A DNA stretch of 64,000 nt, from assembly GCA_021495925.1 (NCBI GenBank), contig JAKEKT010000029.1, positions 124,001 through 188,000 of the forward strand, given 5' to 3'. The DNA is from Diplodia intermedia. Lineage: Eukaryota; Ascomycota; Dothideomycetes; Botryosphaeriales; Botryosphaeriaceae. The translations under genes were made by a program, and so were the position numbers. Numbering within the stretch: the first letter of the stretch is position 1; each line of letters starts with the position of its first letter. This document shows, piece by piece, positions 35,879 to 46,165 of this stretch. The notes under the pieces were generated by a model. That model searched no databases, was not told the origin of the DNA, and saw only the letters and a program-made list of their open reading frames with translations.

Positions 35879-37999
35879 TCACAACTTCGCGCTCTTCTCC
35901 CTCATCTCCCGCTCCCACGCCTTCCTGGCCTCGGCCTCGGCATCGTGGCCGTACAGCCAGATCTGCGTCGTCGGGTCGCTCAGCCCGTTTGGGCTCTGGA
36001 TGTAATGCCTGCCCTCGGCCTCGGCGCGCATGGCCTCGTCGCGCGCCCGCTGCTCGGGGCCGTCGGGGAAGTGGAAGATGCGGCCGTTGACGAAGCTGGC
36101 CTGCTGCACCTGCGCCGTGCGCGCGATACGCAGCTCTTGGAAGACGCGGAGCGCGGCCGGGAGCTCCGATCTCGACGAGATGGACGAGATGAGCGTGGCC
36201 AGGCTCGCTCCGTCTTCGACGGCCTGCGCGGCGCCTGGAAAGGTGAGCAACGTGCTCACTGCTGCGACAAGGAATCCTCGCCTACCTTGAGACATGAAGG
36301 GCAACATGGCGTGTGCTGCGTCTCCGATGATGACCACTTTGTTCGACTCGGAAACCCACCGCTCCAGCGATTGCCCTGCCATCATCGGCCACTTGAGCGT
36401 CTTGTCGATCAGACCAATGAGCTTGGTGACGCTACGGCGGCGGCCGTCAGTAGGTAGCTGCGCCCATGAACAGCAACTCACCTGCGGTCCCAGCCCACAA
36501 ACTGCTTCTTCATGTCGTCCAACGCAGTCTCCTGCTTCCACGTGCTCGGATCCGACGGCTCCGGATGGATGAGAACCACGTTGACGGCTTCTCCGCCGGT
36601 GATGGTGTATGCAACCACATGCCGCGCAGGCCCAAGCCTAAATCCGCATCAGCTCGGTTCTCCAACCACTTCGAAAACACCGTCACCGACCAGCCGTTCT
36701 GGATGCTCTTGTCCAACATCCACGCCGTATCCGGGTCGCTCTTGATCCTCTCCGCCGGAATCGTCGCCCTGTACGCCGCCAACCCCGTCAAAACCGGCGG
36801 CTGATCCCTGTCCCCAAGCACCGCCTTCCTGCCTTCCGAATAAATACCTGCATGTGGGATCCATGTCAGCAATCCAGGATACCTGGGGAAACAAAATGCC
36901 GTGCAACGCCGGGCCAGGCGGGGGAGCCAACCACCGCCTCCGCTCCCGCCCGTCTCTCCTCCCCCTCCCGTGTCCCCCCTCCCCCCGAACCGAACCGAAC
37001 CGAAGCGGGCGAAAACTGAAACGCAAACGCTACCAGAAAAAAAAAAGCTCAACTCACCATCAGCAGCAACCACCAAATCCGCCACCATCTCCCCCTCCCC
37101 CTCCCCCTCCCCATCCCCCTCCCGCCCACGCCCCACCCACCTAACCCTCCCCGTCCCCTGCTCAACCCCCACAACCCTCCTCCCAAACACGACCTCGACC
37201 CCCACCTCCCCCGCCCTCTCAAACAACGCCCTCTGATAATCCGCGCGATGCACGACCCAATACGGCGCCTCTTTTTTCCCCTCCCCATCTCCATCATCGG
37301 CGAACCACCCCCCGATCTCGGGCATCAGCGCCGCGCGCCCGACGACGGCGCCGTCGCGCCACCGCCGGAAGACGCTCGCGTCGGGCTCGACGACGTGTCT
37401 TTCGAGGGAGCGCCCGACGCCCCAGCGCAGGAGGAGGCGCGTCGCGTTGGGCGGGATCTGCACGCCCGCCCCGATTTCGGAGAGTGCGGGGGATTGCTCG
37501 ATTATGGTGATGCGGTGGTGGTGGTGCTGGTGGTTTGGCGTTGATGAGAGGCGCAGGGCGATGGCGGTGGAGAGGCCGCAGATGCCGGCGCCGATGATGA
37601 GGATGGTTAGGGGGTCTGGGTTGGATGGGTGGTTGGTTGAGGGGGGAGGAGGATGAGTGTTGTTGTTGTTGGTTGGCTTTTGGAGCGTGGAGAGGAAGTG
37701 GAGGGAGCGGGTGGGGTAGTTTGCGCGCTGTTTATGTATAAGTGTGTATTTTTTTTTAGTTTTTGCTTGCCCAGCGCCAGGTCGGTGGTGGTGGTGGTGG
37801 GGGAACAGATGGGGGGAGGCTGGATTGATTCTGGATTCGCTGCGAAAAGCAGCAGCTGCTGCTGATGCTGTTGAGAGGAGACGAGGTCGAAGTTCAAACG
37901 CGTACTTACCAGCGGTCCATCGTGTAGAATGTGGCTCGCGCTGTCGACCAGCCCGGCCGTCTTGTCCCTGTTGCGAAAGGAACTCTTCGGCGCCGCCAT
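35879..37999 (-). CDS. FAD-dependent monooxygenase (salicylate hydroxylase-like)
   Basis: Six exons (37910-37999, 37058-37727, 36691-36847, 36482-36637, 36286-36431, 35879-36234) give 524 aa. The family hydroxylates aromatic rings using NAD(P)H and FAD. The FAD-binding GxGxxG is in ILIIGAGICGLSTAIAL, followed by EIGAGVQIPPNATRLL, VVAADG, and the second FAD motif GDAAHAMLPFMSQGAAQAVEDG (its last Gly-Ala part begins the final exon). The splice recreating QNGWLGPARHVVAY uses an atypical GTCGGT donor. About 70 residues precede the FAD domain: an Arg-containing first exon and a Pro/Asn-rich linker, unusual for the family, which might be a targeting peptide. The first-exon start is inferred; the substrate is unknown. 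Confidence 0.82.
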
Positions 38000-38913
38000 T
38001 TCTACCACTCACACAAAAAAAAATCCGATCAGCAATGCGAGGTCGGTTAGTTTGTTGGTCGCGGCGGCGGCAGCAGCAGCGCGCTCCATCCCATCCATAT
38101 ATGTATCTATGGAAATCAGCTTTCCCCGATGTCTCGGCCCCCATTACCCGGCCGGGCACCCGCCTCCACTACCTAGGTACCTAGTCCCTGACTGCCTGCG
38201 GGGGAGGGAGGGGAGCTGCACGCCCGCCCCTGCCCGCTCCCCAACGCCCGAACGCCGCAGCCGTCGAACCATACCACATACCTATGCAGTAATCATCATC
38301 ATACTTCCTCCGAAAGTTAGTAGGAATTACCTAGGTAGTAGTACATACACCGACGATCTCCCCCACCCCGGATATCATGCGCCCAAGGACCGATTATTGG
38401 TAGGTACTATGTAGTACACACACGTAAGCTTAGGGTGAACCAAGAAGCTAAAGGCTACCCCACATTTTTTTGTCCGCATCTTTTTGCCACAACAGATGGT
38501 GTATGTAACGGACGTGTAGCGTGTAGCTTTCTTTCCCTTCGTGCGCGCACGGGGGTGCGCGGCGGAAGTCGGCGGAAAATGTACATAGGTGGGCAGGAGG
38601 CAAATTTTATGGGGGAATGCTGTTGGGGTGGGGAAATGGGGCTAAGTCTTGCTACACATGTTTAGCTAGTGACTAGCCAATGACTACCCAATTGTGATGA
38701 GCCACGCGTGCGATGGTAGGGCTCCCATGCGGAATCTCGCGGATGTAACTGTGCCAGTGTTCATCGAAGGAATTGAGTGTTTTGAGACATTCTGATGATA
38801 TGGGTTTTTTGCAAGACGCGGAACCAGTTGGAATAGAAACAGTCAAGTGGCGCAGCAGCGCGCAAGAGCGAGGGGTATCATGATTGCAGCTAATAGAGGC
38901 CTACACCTTCTAT
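38000..38913. other. Intergenic, no supported gene
   Basis: Upstream of the monooxygenase and downstream of NOG2. Several CCTAGGTA/TAGGTAC motifs occur at 38170-38410. No gene was seen. Confidence 0.5.
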
Positions 38914-41065
38914 CTACGTCTTTCTCTTCTTCTTCGCACTGGCTAGCGCTTCTGATATCCGTGCAAGATACGCTTTAAGCTCCTCGTCATCTTCGTCTTC
39001 ATACTCAGCAACCAATGTCTCAGCATCACCCTCTTCGGAGTCTTCCTCAGAACCCTCGCCCTCCCCAGACTCGAAGCCCTCGAACGAATCATCCTCGTCG
39101 TCTTCGTCCTCAGCCTGTTGAACTTCGCTGCTGGCTACCGACTTTGACTCCTCTTCAAGCTTCCTCTTGCGAGGCATCTCACCGAGACGACCTAACCGAC
39201 CTTCGCGATTTCCGGTCTCGTCATCTTCCTTGTCTGGCAGGGGAGTGTACCACGGAATCTTGCCACGCATGAACTCGGTGAGCACCATCTTGGCAACACT
39301 ATCCAGATCAGGCTCGCCTCCCTTCAGCAGTCTTCCTCCCTTTCGGGCAAGCTGTTCCAGTAAGTCCGTGTGATCCTTGTAGTCCTTGAGCTCGTATGTC
39401 CGCAGAACATGCTGCTTCTTGCACTTGCTCAATGCAGCGGCAACGTACTGCTCCGGGTGCTCGGTCTTCTCAAGACGCACGACACCACGAAGCAGAAGAT
39501 CGGCATCGGTGTCGTTGGCGTTCGGAGGGACGATACCAGGGCAATCAATGAGGTAGATCCTCTTCATCAGTGTGACGTATTGCCAGACCTTGGTCTCACC
39601 AGGAATGGGCGCAGTCGTGCAGACCTTCTTTTTCCTCAACGTGTTGATGATGGAAGATTTGCCGATGTTGGGGTAGCCAATAAGACCGCAAGAGATCTGC
39701 TTACGATCGGAGTGAAGGGACGAGAACTGGCGGAGGAGAGAGATCAAGGAGCCTTTTCCGAAGCTGTTGTTGATCGAAGCATGGAAAGCGAGGGTGGGGT
39801 AGTCCTTGGAAAGATAGCGGACCCATGCAGCCTGTTGATCATCAGTAAATGACCTTCGAAATCAAATACGAGAGGTGTGTATGAGAAATATATGAAACAT
39901 TACTAAGAGAACCGCCACGGAAACCACTGAACGCGGAGGCGGCCCTCAACTCAAACGAATCATTCTCAGACCCTTGCGGACAAACGCCAAGACGGAGATT
40001 ATCCAACTTCAAAGCCATGACGGCCAGAAGCGGCGGGCGAGCTTGATCTCCCAAAGCTGTAACGGACCTTTTCCATAGGGAGTTGCAACGAGTGCAGGAA
40101 AAAGCCCTGACTTAGCAATGGGGCTGGTGGGGAAATGGTGCAGAAAAGAGAACGACGAAATGTGTAACTTACCGCAACCTTGGTCGGCACCAGATCGCAC
40201 TTGTTCAAAACGAAGATCAGGTGCTTGTGGGGTGCCTCTTCTCTGATGTACTTCTCCACGGACCGACACCTCGTGCCAAGGGGGTCTCTTGCATCCAGAA
40301 CGTGTATTACCACGTCGGACGAGTCAATGACCTTGTACAGCTCGTTCCAAATACGCTTGCTCTGACCCTTGGAGAAGACGGCCTCACGTGCTGCAGAAGA
40401 GGCGCCGGTGTCCTCATCATCATCAGCGCCAGCGCCAGCGTTTCCGCTGAGCAGGTGGGCTTGCTCGAGACGATCCAAGTAATCATCATGGGACTTGACG
40501 GTCTCTCCAGCGAGATCCTCGATGCTCGAAACACCAATCTTGACCCGTTTCCTCTGCGCCTTGGGGCCGAAGGTGTCGCTGAAGGGAGCCGTTTCGATGG
40601 CCATCTTAGCCTGGTGTTGCTTGACGCCATTGACCTTGTCCTGGCCGTCTCTGATCAGGGACATGGGCAGCTTGTTTGATTTCAGCAGCACCGAGTATGG
40701 GTCGGTGGCACGCTCGGCCATGGCGGTGCGGAACGCCGCGAGGGACTCCTGGCTGATGACGCGGGAGTTGGTGAACCATTTGCGGTTCGGCTCGATGCGG
40801 GCAGTGGGCACATCCCTGGACTGGTAGATGGCAGCTTTGGTGATATCACCGCGTGCGTTCCTCTGTGCCTTGCCATCCGTGTACATGTTCAGAAGCTTCA
40901 CCCTCTTCGCCGAGCTGTGTGCAGGTTAGCCCCAGGCCCACAGACCGCCATGGGTGCTTGCACTTACCGGTAGAAGTTCTCGCCCTTGGTCCTGACATTG
41001 CTCATGCCATCGCCGGTCTTCCCCTGCCGCTCCTTCCTGGAAGCCTCTTTTTTGCCGGTGCCCAT
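38914..41065 (-). CDS. NOG2: Nucleolar GTP-binding protein 2
   Basis: Three exons (40968-41065, 40173-40914, 38914-39831) give 585 aa. NOG2/NUG2 is a circularly permuted GTPase needed for late nucleolar/nuclear assembly and export of the 60S ribosomal subunit. The N-terminal NGP1NT domain contains KVKLLNMYTDGKAQRNARGDITKAA-type sequence (start near residue 37). The permuted G motifs run G4 (LNKCDLVPT), G1 (GYPNIGKSSIINTL), then G3 (DCPGIVPP), the diagnostic order. The C-terminus is acidic then Lys-rich. Intron 1 is 53 bp; intron 2 is 341 bp, long for this locus, and its ends were set by the VAAAWVRYLSKDYPTLAFHA junction. It is divergent from the mS26-like gene. Confidence 0.93.
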
Positions 41066-41385
41066 GGTGGCGAAACACGCGGCGATGCGCTCGCAGCGGC
41101 GGTTGCTCGAGGTGGGAAAGGAACAGGTTGGCGCGGTAGTCCACCACGCGGCGCTTGCAGAAGCAAATCCGAAGGGCGCAGAGAGGAAGAAGAAAAGGAA
41201 GAGAAAAGCGCGCAGTGGGGAGTTGAGTGTGCAGCGGCGCTCGGGCGCGCTCGATCTTTTTTTCGGGGCTTTGGCGCCAAGATTTCACTGCCAAGACAGC
41301 CGGCCCCGAAGCTCCGCCGGCGAAGCGTCTGAGAAAGTCTGGCGGCAACCACACGCGCTCGACACGCCAGCGGCCGCCATCAGCC
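41066..41385. promoter_or_regulatory. Bidirectional promoter, NOG2 / mS26-like
   Basis: Only 320 bp separate the start codons of these two outward-facing ribosome-related genes, so they must share regulatory sequence. No specific binding site was identified. Confidence 0.55.
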
Positions 41386-42324
41386 ATGCCGCCCTCACAT
41401 GCCCGGACGGCCTTGTCGGCGTCGATACGGTGCAATGCCTGCGTCAATTCCTCCGTAGCGCGCCGCGCGTACGCTTCCTCGCCTGCGTCGCGCCAGCTTG
41501 GACCCGAATCTCCCAGATACCTCGAAGCCCGGCAGCCGCTGCAGCAGACGGCGCCCTACACGCCCGTCGTCAAAGGCGCGCTGCCCGTTCCCCGCAACAT
41601 CTTTATCAACCGAAGCCGGCTGGAGAAGGACTCGAAGGAATTCCTGGACAATGCTACCCCGGAGCCGTCCGCGGCAGCGTTGCCCACCGGACTCCATGCC
41701 GACCGCCTTGCTTGGAAGCAACGGCTATCCGCACTGAGAAGGAAGCACTTGCGCGAAGGTGTGACTTCGTTGCACAGGCGCAAGCAAAAATCGGATTCGT
41801 ACTTGGCCAAGCGCGGCGCCCAGCGCCAGAACCAGCAACTGAGCCTCATCAACGAGCCGCCGCGCGATGACGAGGTCTTCACCAACCCCAGCGTGTCCAA
41901 GGTCGTCCGCGACTTCCTCAGCGGCGGGTACAATACTGCCGCCGTCTCCCAGGAGAGGGTGGCGGAGAAGAAGGCGGCTGTCGCATGCAGGGAGGCGGAG
42001 AAGTCAGAGCACCGGAGGGAGGCCCTGCACACGCTCTACTTGCACGCGAAAGAGTACATTGTCACGGAAGAGCAGCTGTCCAAGGCCATTGAAGAAACGT
42101 TTGGCACCGAGGACAACCTTCCGGGCTTCGCCGCCGAGAATTCCAAGCAGGGTCGTAGCATCTGGGCCAGAGGCGAGCTGTTGAACACGGCTCAGATGTT
42201 GGCAACAGACCAAGGCCGGAGCGATAAGGCGATGGCCTGGAGAGGCACTGAGGAAGTGACGCAGAACCGCATTCACCAGATCGCGGAGGAGCTCACGGGC
42301 GGCAAGATTGCGCGTGCGGATTAG
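41386..42324 (+). CDS. Mitochondrial small-subunit ribosomal protein, mS26-like (Pet123 family)
   Basis: Single exon, 312 aa from the ATG at 41386. The start was chosen because the next 35 residues (MPPSHARTALSASIRCNA...) are Arg/Ser-rich without acids, a good mitochondrial presequence; the frame is open further upstream. A basic region (LRRKHLREGVTSLHRRK), a helical charged segment and ALHTLYLHAKEYIVTEEQL followed by a C-terminal ARGELLNTAQMLATDQGRSD resemble fungal mS26/Pet123 proteins of the mitoribosome small subunit. The family call rests on recalled pattern resemblance rather than a catalytic motif. Confidence 0.65.
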   Translation: MPPSHARTALSASIRCNACVNSSVARRAYASSPASRQLGPESPRYLEARQPLQQTAPYTPVVKGALPVPRNIFINRSRLEKDSKEFLDNATPEPSAAALPTGLHADRLAWKQRLSALRRKHLREGVTSLHRRKQKSDSYLAKRGAQRQNQQLSLINEPPRDDEVFTNPSVSKVVRDFLSGGYNTAAVSQERVAEKKAAVACREAEKSEHRREALHTLYLHAKEYIVTEEQLSKAIEETFGTEDNLPGFAAENSKQGRSIWARGELLNTAQMLATDQGRSDKAMAWRGTEEVTQNRIHQIAEELTGGKIARAD

Positions 42325-42794
42325 ATCGATTGAAGTCGGGTACACTCAGGCTAGTCGCGGGAGAGGGGACCAGTGTACTATACATTGCAATTCCGTGTGT
42401 GACGGTATTTCTGACTTCTGTCGATATTTGCAACCAAGGTGACTCAGAATGGCGCTGCTTGGAGTGTTCAAACGGATTATTTGATTGGCTTTGGTTACGT
42501 GAGCACCTAGCTGCGTCGGCTAACACATCGAGCTAGGGCCCGTGCTGCCTTCTCGATTCGGCAATCTTCAATCAATGCCCGGCTCCGAGGTATCTCTGGG
42601 CCCGGTCGCACCAAACCCCGGCCTCCTCCTCACACCAAACATCCATCCTCCACTCAACCACCCTGCCTCGTCCCTTGCAACTGCGCGACACACCCGACCA
42701 ACCTGGATAGCCACCCTGAGGGGCCCGTTTGTTCGAATTGCCCATTCGACTCGCCCGCCTCACCTCAGCTACGTTGACTCAGGCGCGCGACAGG
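42325..42794. other. Intergenic between mS26-like and 2EXR genes
   Basis: 470 bp between tandem plus-strand genes. It holds the 3' end of one and the promoter of the next; no extra gene was seen. Confidence 0.5.
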
Positions 42795-43997
42795 ATGGCT
42801 TACAGGCCGAACTACTCGATAGGGATGGTCAGTCCACCCGAACTTGACAACGAAGACGATCTCAGTGAGGAGGAACGTCAGGAAGCATATGATCGGCTGG
42901 AACAGCAAACCTTCCTGCCACGGTTCGGACTTCCCAACCCACCCCCAATTGTCACCTCCGCCACCGTCATTCCGGTCACTCCAATGATACCTCACTGCGG
43001 CGACCAGCGACCCAAGCTGAATATCCTCCAGCTCATCGCTCTTGCCATCATTCATCATGTCAACCGCTCACCTACGGGTCAAGAACTGCTCCAGTGGATC
43101 GAGGATCGCTTCGAGTACTTCATGTGGCATCCAGTCGGCCTCGCTCAGATCAGGACCAGACTCCAGGACTTCTTCTTCGAGTACGACCCACCCGTCATTC
43201 CCTTGAGCGACAAGTATCACCACTTTGCCATGCCTTGGGAGGTGAAACTCCATCTCACGCTTCGCTACGCCGTCGTCGTCGGTCACTTGAACATTCTATT
43301 TCCAGCAGACAGTTCGACGTCGTTCCGTCTCATGGCGCTTCCCGCAGAGCTACGCCTTCAAGTCTACGAATACGCTCTGGGATTTCCTTGCAAGCAGTTG
43401 ACAAGGATGAGCCGTAGAGACAAGAAAGTGCAAGGCCGCATCTGCAGCAAGGTGCGCTATGATGAAGACACACCCTCGGGATGGAGGGGCACCACTTTCT
43501 TCACGGGTCCTAAAGGTATCACTGCCCTCGCTCTACTGTCGGTATCCAAGAAAGTTCGCGAAGAGGCATTCCCTATCTTCTACCGCAACAACGCATTCTC
43601 TATCAGCAGTAGCGGTGATATTAGTCAAATCCTGACCAAAATGGGCGCCACTCGCCGCAGTTTCATTCGCAACCTTACTATCGAGTACTGCGAATTGTCG
43701 CATCCGCCTTTGGCCGGATTCCTGACCTGGCTGGCCGATTTCGAAGAGCTGGATAACCTCACTCTCTCGTTTAGTCCCCTAAGGCTACAGTTTGAGGAGC
43801 CCGGTCATGAAGTTTATCGTGCCTTTAGCACCATTCGTGGGATCAAGAAGTTGACGATTCAAGGCACGGCCCCGCAATCGGCTATGGACAAGGTCAGGGC
43901 CTACTTGGAGCCGCTGCTGACCCAGCCACGCGTGAAGTCGGAAGAGGTTGCCATCGAAGGACCCGCGAGGAAGAAGCTCAAGATGGACACGACGTGA
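42795..43997 (+). CDS. 2EXR-domain protein with possible winged-helix N-terminus
   Basis: Single exon, 400 aa from the ATG at 42795; an in-frame ATG at 42729 would add 22 residues. A 2EXR-type motif, FRLMALPAELRLQVYEYALG at about residues 180-199, is typical of F-box-related fungal proteins, followed by VSKKVREEAFPIFYRNNAFS and leucine-rich sequence. Before it, about residues 75-155 (KLNILQLIALAIIHHVNRSP, ELLQWIEDRFEYF, IRTRLQDFFFEYD) has the helix spacing of a forkhead-like winged helix. The C-terminus GPARKKLKMD looks like a nuclear localisation signal. The function is unknown; a nuclear role is inferred. Confidence 0.75.
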   Translation: MAYRPNYSIGMVSPPELDNEDDLSEEERQEAYDRLEQQTFLPRFGLPNPPPIVTSATVIPVTPMIPHCGDQRPKLNILQLIALAIIHHVNRSPTGQELLQWIEDRFEYFMWHPVGLAQIRTRLQDFFFEYDPPVIPLSDKYHHFAMPWEVKLHLTLRYAVVVGHLNILFPADSSTSFRLMALPAELRLQVYEYALGFPCKQLTRMSRRDKKVQGRICSKVRYDEDTPSGWRGTTFFTGPKGITALALLSVSKKVREEAFPIFYRNNAFSISSSGDISQILTKMGATRRSFIRNLTIEYCELSHPPLAGFLTWLADFEELDNLTLSFSPLRLQFEEPGHEVYRAFSTIRGIKKLTIQGTAPQSAMDKVRAYLEPLLTQPRVKSEEVAIEGPARKKLKMDTT

Positions 43998-45139
43998 GCA
44001 GATGGGGTCTAACTTCTGACAGCAAGAGACAGCCAGAAGTATTACACTGGCGAGAGATGGAGGAGAGGAAAAAACAAAACATTTCCGGGAAACGGGAAAG
44101 GTACAGAAAATTTGGTGGATTCAACAAGTGGAAGGGAGGAACCCAAGGAAAAAAAAGATAGAAATAATTGAGATTCAAGGCTACACCGCCACGATTTCGT
44201 CAGGCTTTGAGAACTGTGCTTGAGCTGCTCGTGTGGAAACCCCACATGCTGCCCTTCCCTCTCTCACTTCCGTCGCCATCGGCAGATGGGAGACGGTCCC
44301 CCCTCTCCTCTGCCGCTGCAAAAGCTGCTCCACCTCCAACTGACCTACAAAACCGCAGTTGCTCGACACAAGAAACGGGACCAGCCGCGAAAACGTCTCA
44401 TCGTCACCGTTCAGGTACTAGTGGATGCTCCGAGCCGATCCTGCATTTGCGTTGGATCATTGTTTGACGACGTGGAAACGTTCCGTCTTTCTTTTCCTCT
44501 TGGTGTGCTTTCGCCCTCTTTGGCACCGGAGGTACATACTGGTGGAATCGTCCGAGGTCAGGTAGTCTTGTTGGTTACCTACAGAGAGGATAATAGCAGT
44601 GTGGCCAAGGAGAAAGGGAGAAAGACCGCGTTCTAAGTTGGGAATGGGGACGGAGCCGATCGGAGTGAAGGCGGAGGGATAGGCGAAGGTTTCCGTTTGC
44701 GAGCGAAATGAGATTCCAAGTGCTATTCGTCGAGGCAGAAGATTCATTTGTGGTACGCATGGTTACGAAATGGTAGCTTCGGGCGGTGGTAATATAACAG
44801 AGGAGAGCATTAAAAGATCGCTGTTCAAGCTCACAGAGGTAGCCGTCGCTTATAGTCATCATTTTCGTTTCCACCCGCATGCCTGCCCCTATCATTACAA
44901 CACCCATAAGCATCACCAACGCTACATTTCCGCAAACCCGCTCGGCTTCTCCATTATTGCTACATAGCAGGCAGACACCTTAGTCATACGAGCAGGGTAT
45001 AAAGCAACCCCAAGGGTCGCCTCCCCTCCGCTCCCCATGCCAACACAAACGACACTCCTCACCAAACACCACCACACCGCAACATCCATCGACCCGCAAA
45101 CCCCCTCCCTCCCTCTCCTCGCTCGCATCAACAACCACC
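43998..45139. other. Convergent intergenic region
   Basis: 1.14 kb between the 2EXR (+) and DUF952 (-) stop codons. A/G-rich near 44050-44160. No gene was seen. Confidence 0.5.
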
Positions 45140-45562
45140 TTACTTCCCCTTCCTCCCCTCCCCCTCCTCCCCCTCCCTCACCAACCCCTCAAACAACCCC
45201 CTCCCCACCTCCCCACCCACCCACCTCCTCTTCACCGCAGCGAGCGGAATGCCCGCCTTGCCGTAAACATGCGGAAACAGCGCGCCGCCGCGACTCTCCT
45301 CCCACTTCAGCACCACCGCGTCCTCCCCCTCCTCGCCCTGCAGCTTCGTCAAGTCGACCTCGACGACGACGAGGTCGGTTTGGTCGGAGAAGTACCGGTC
45401 GAACGTCTCGCCCGCGGTGGACGCGGTCGACAGGTGGATGTAGCCGTCGGCGAGGTCGATGCCGGCGCCGGCGAAGCGGCCGGCGGCGTGCTGCTGCCAC
45501 CCGGCCCATTGCGGGGCGGTGAGGATCTTGTATGCGGTTGTTGGGTGGTGGTTGGCGGCCAT
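45140..45562 (-). CDS. DUF952 family protein
   Basis: Single exon, 140 aa from the ATG at 45562. It covers a whole DUF952 domain: YKILTAPQWAGWQQ at the N-terminus, then DLADGYIHLSTASTAGETFDRYF, LVVVEVDLTKL, and LFPHVYGKAGIPLAAV. The biochemical role of this widespread small family is not established. Upstream frame is low-complexity, so the start is well placed. The C-terminus is Gly/Glu/Arg-rich. Confidence 0.8.
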   Translation of the reverse strand: MAANHHPTTAYKILTAPQWAGWQQHAAGRFAGAGIDLADGYIHLSTASTAGETFDRYFSDQTDLVVVEVDLTKLQGEEGEDAVVLKWEESRGGALFPHVYGKAGIPLAAVKRRWVGGEVGRGLFEGLVREGEEGEGRKGK

Positions 45563-46165
45563 TTTTCTTTTTGGGGGGTTTGGTTGTGAGAGACGGATGG
45601 TAGGTAGAAGAGAGAGAGGATTGATATTTTTTTGGCAGGTGAGCGCGTGAGTGATTGGCAAGGGGGGAGACGCGTTTTGTGGTGTTGGTGGGGGGTGGGT
45701 GGGGTAAGGATGTTCGTTCGCGTCGTTCGTCGACGTTGACCCCGCGCCGGACGCGAAAAAAAAAAAAAAGGCGTGCTTTGGGCTGGCGGGGGTGTGCTGC
45801 TGGGCTCTGATTGGTTGCATTGGCCTGCTCTATACGGGCCCTTTCTCGATGCTTCATCATGTCAGGGTCTGCGGCCATGCGATGATTGTTTTGTGATGGA
45901 TGGACCACCAACTCGGTCGGGTGTCTCGTCATGGGTCTGGCTAATGCAGTCAAGACGTGTCCGGCCCTTGGCAGCAATCCCTCTTCTCAGCATCGCAAAG
46001 GTTGTAATTTTCCAAGAAACACAATCGAGCTTTTCTCTCGCAAAAACAAAAAATCTTCCATATCTGAGCTCCAACGATCAAACAAAAGATCGACACAAGA
46101 AAATCCAAGACAAAGGGTATACTGAACAGCTCCTCCACACAATCGTTGCATTGACGTCGTCCACT
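45563..46165. other. Intergenic, no supported gene
   Basis: 603 bp upstream of the DUF952 gene and downstream of the hydrolase. Contains an A13 run near 45757. No gene was seen. Confidence 0.5.

Noticed and set aside
36510..38159. Single 549-codon protein starting at 38159
   Set aside because: The frame reads through three introns of the monooxygenase; conserved motifs require splicing and a later start at 37999.
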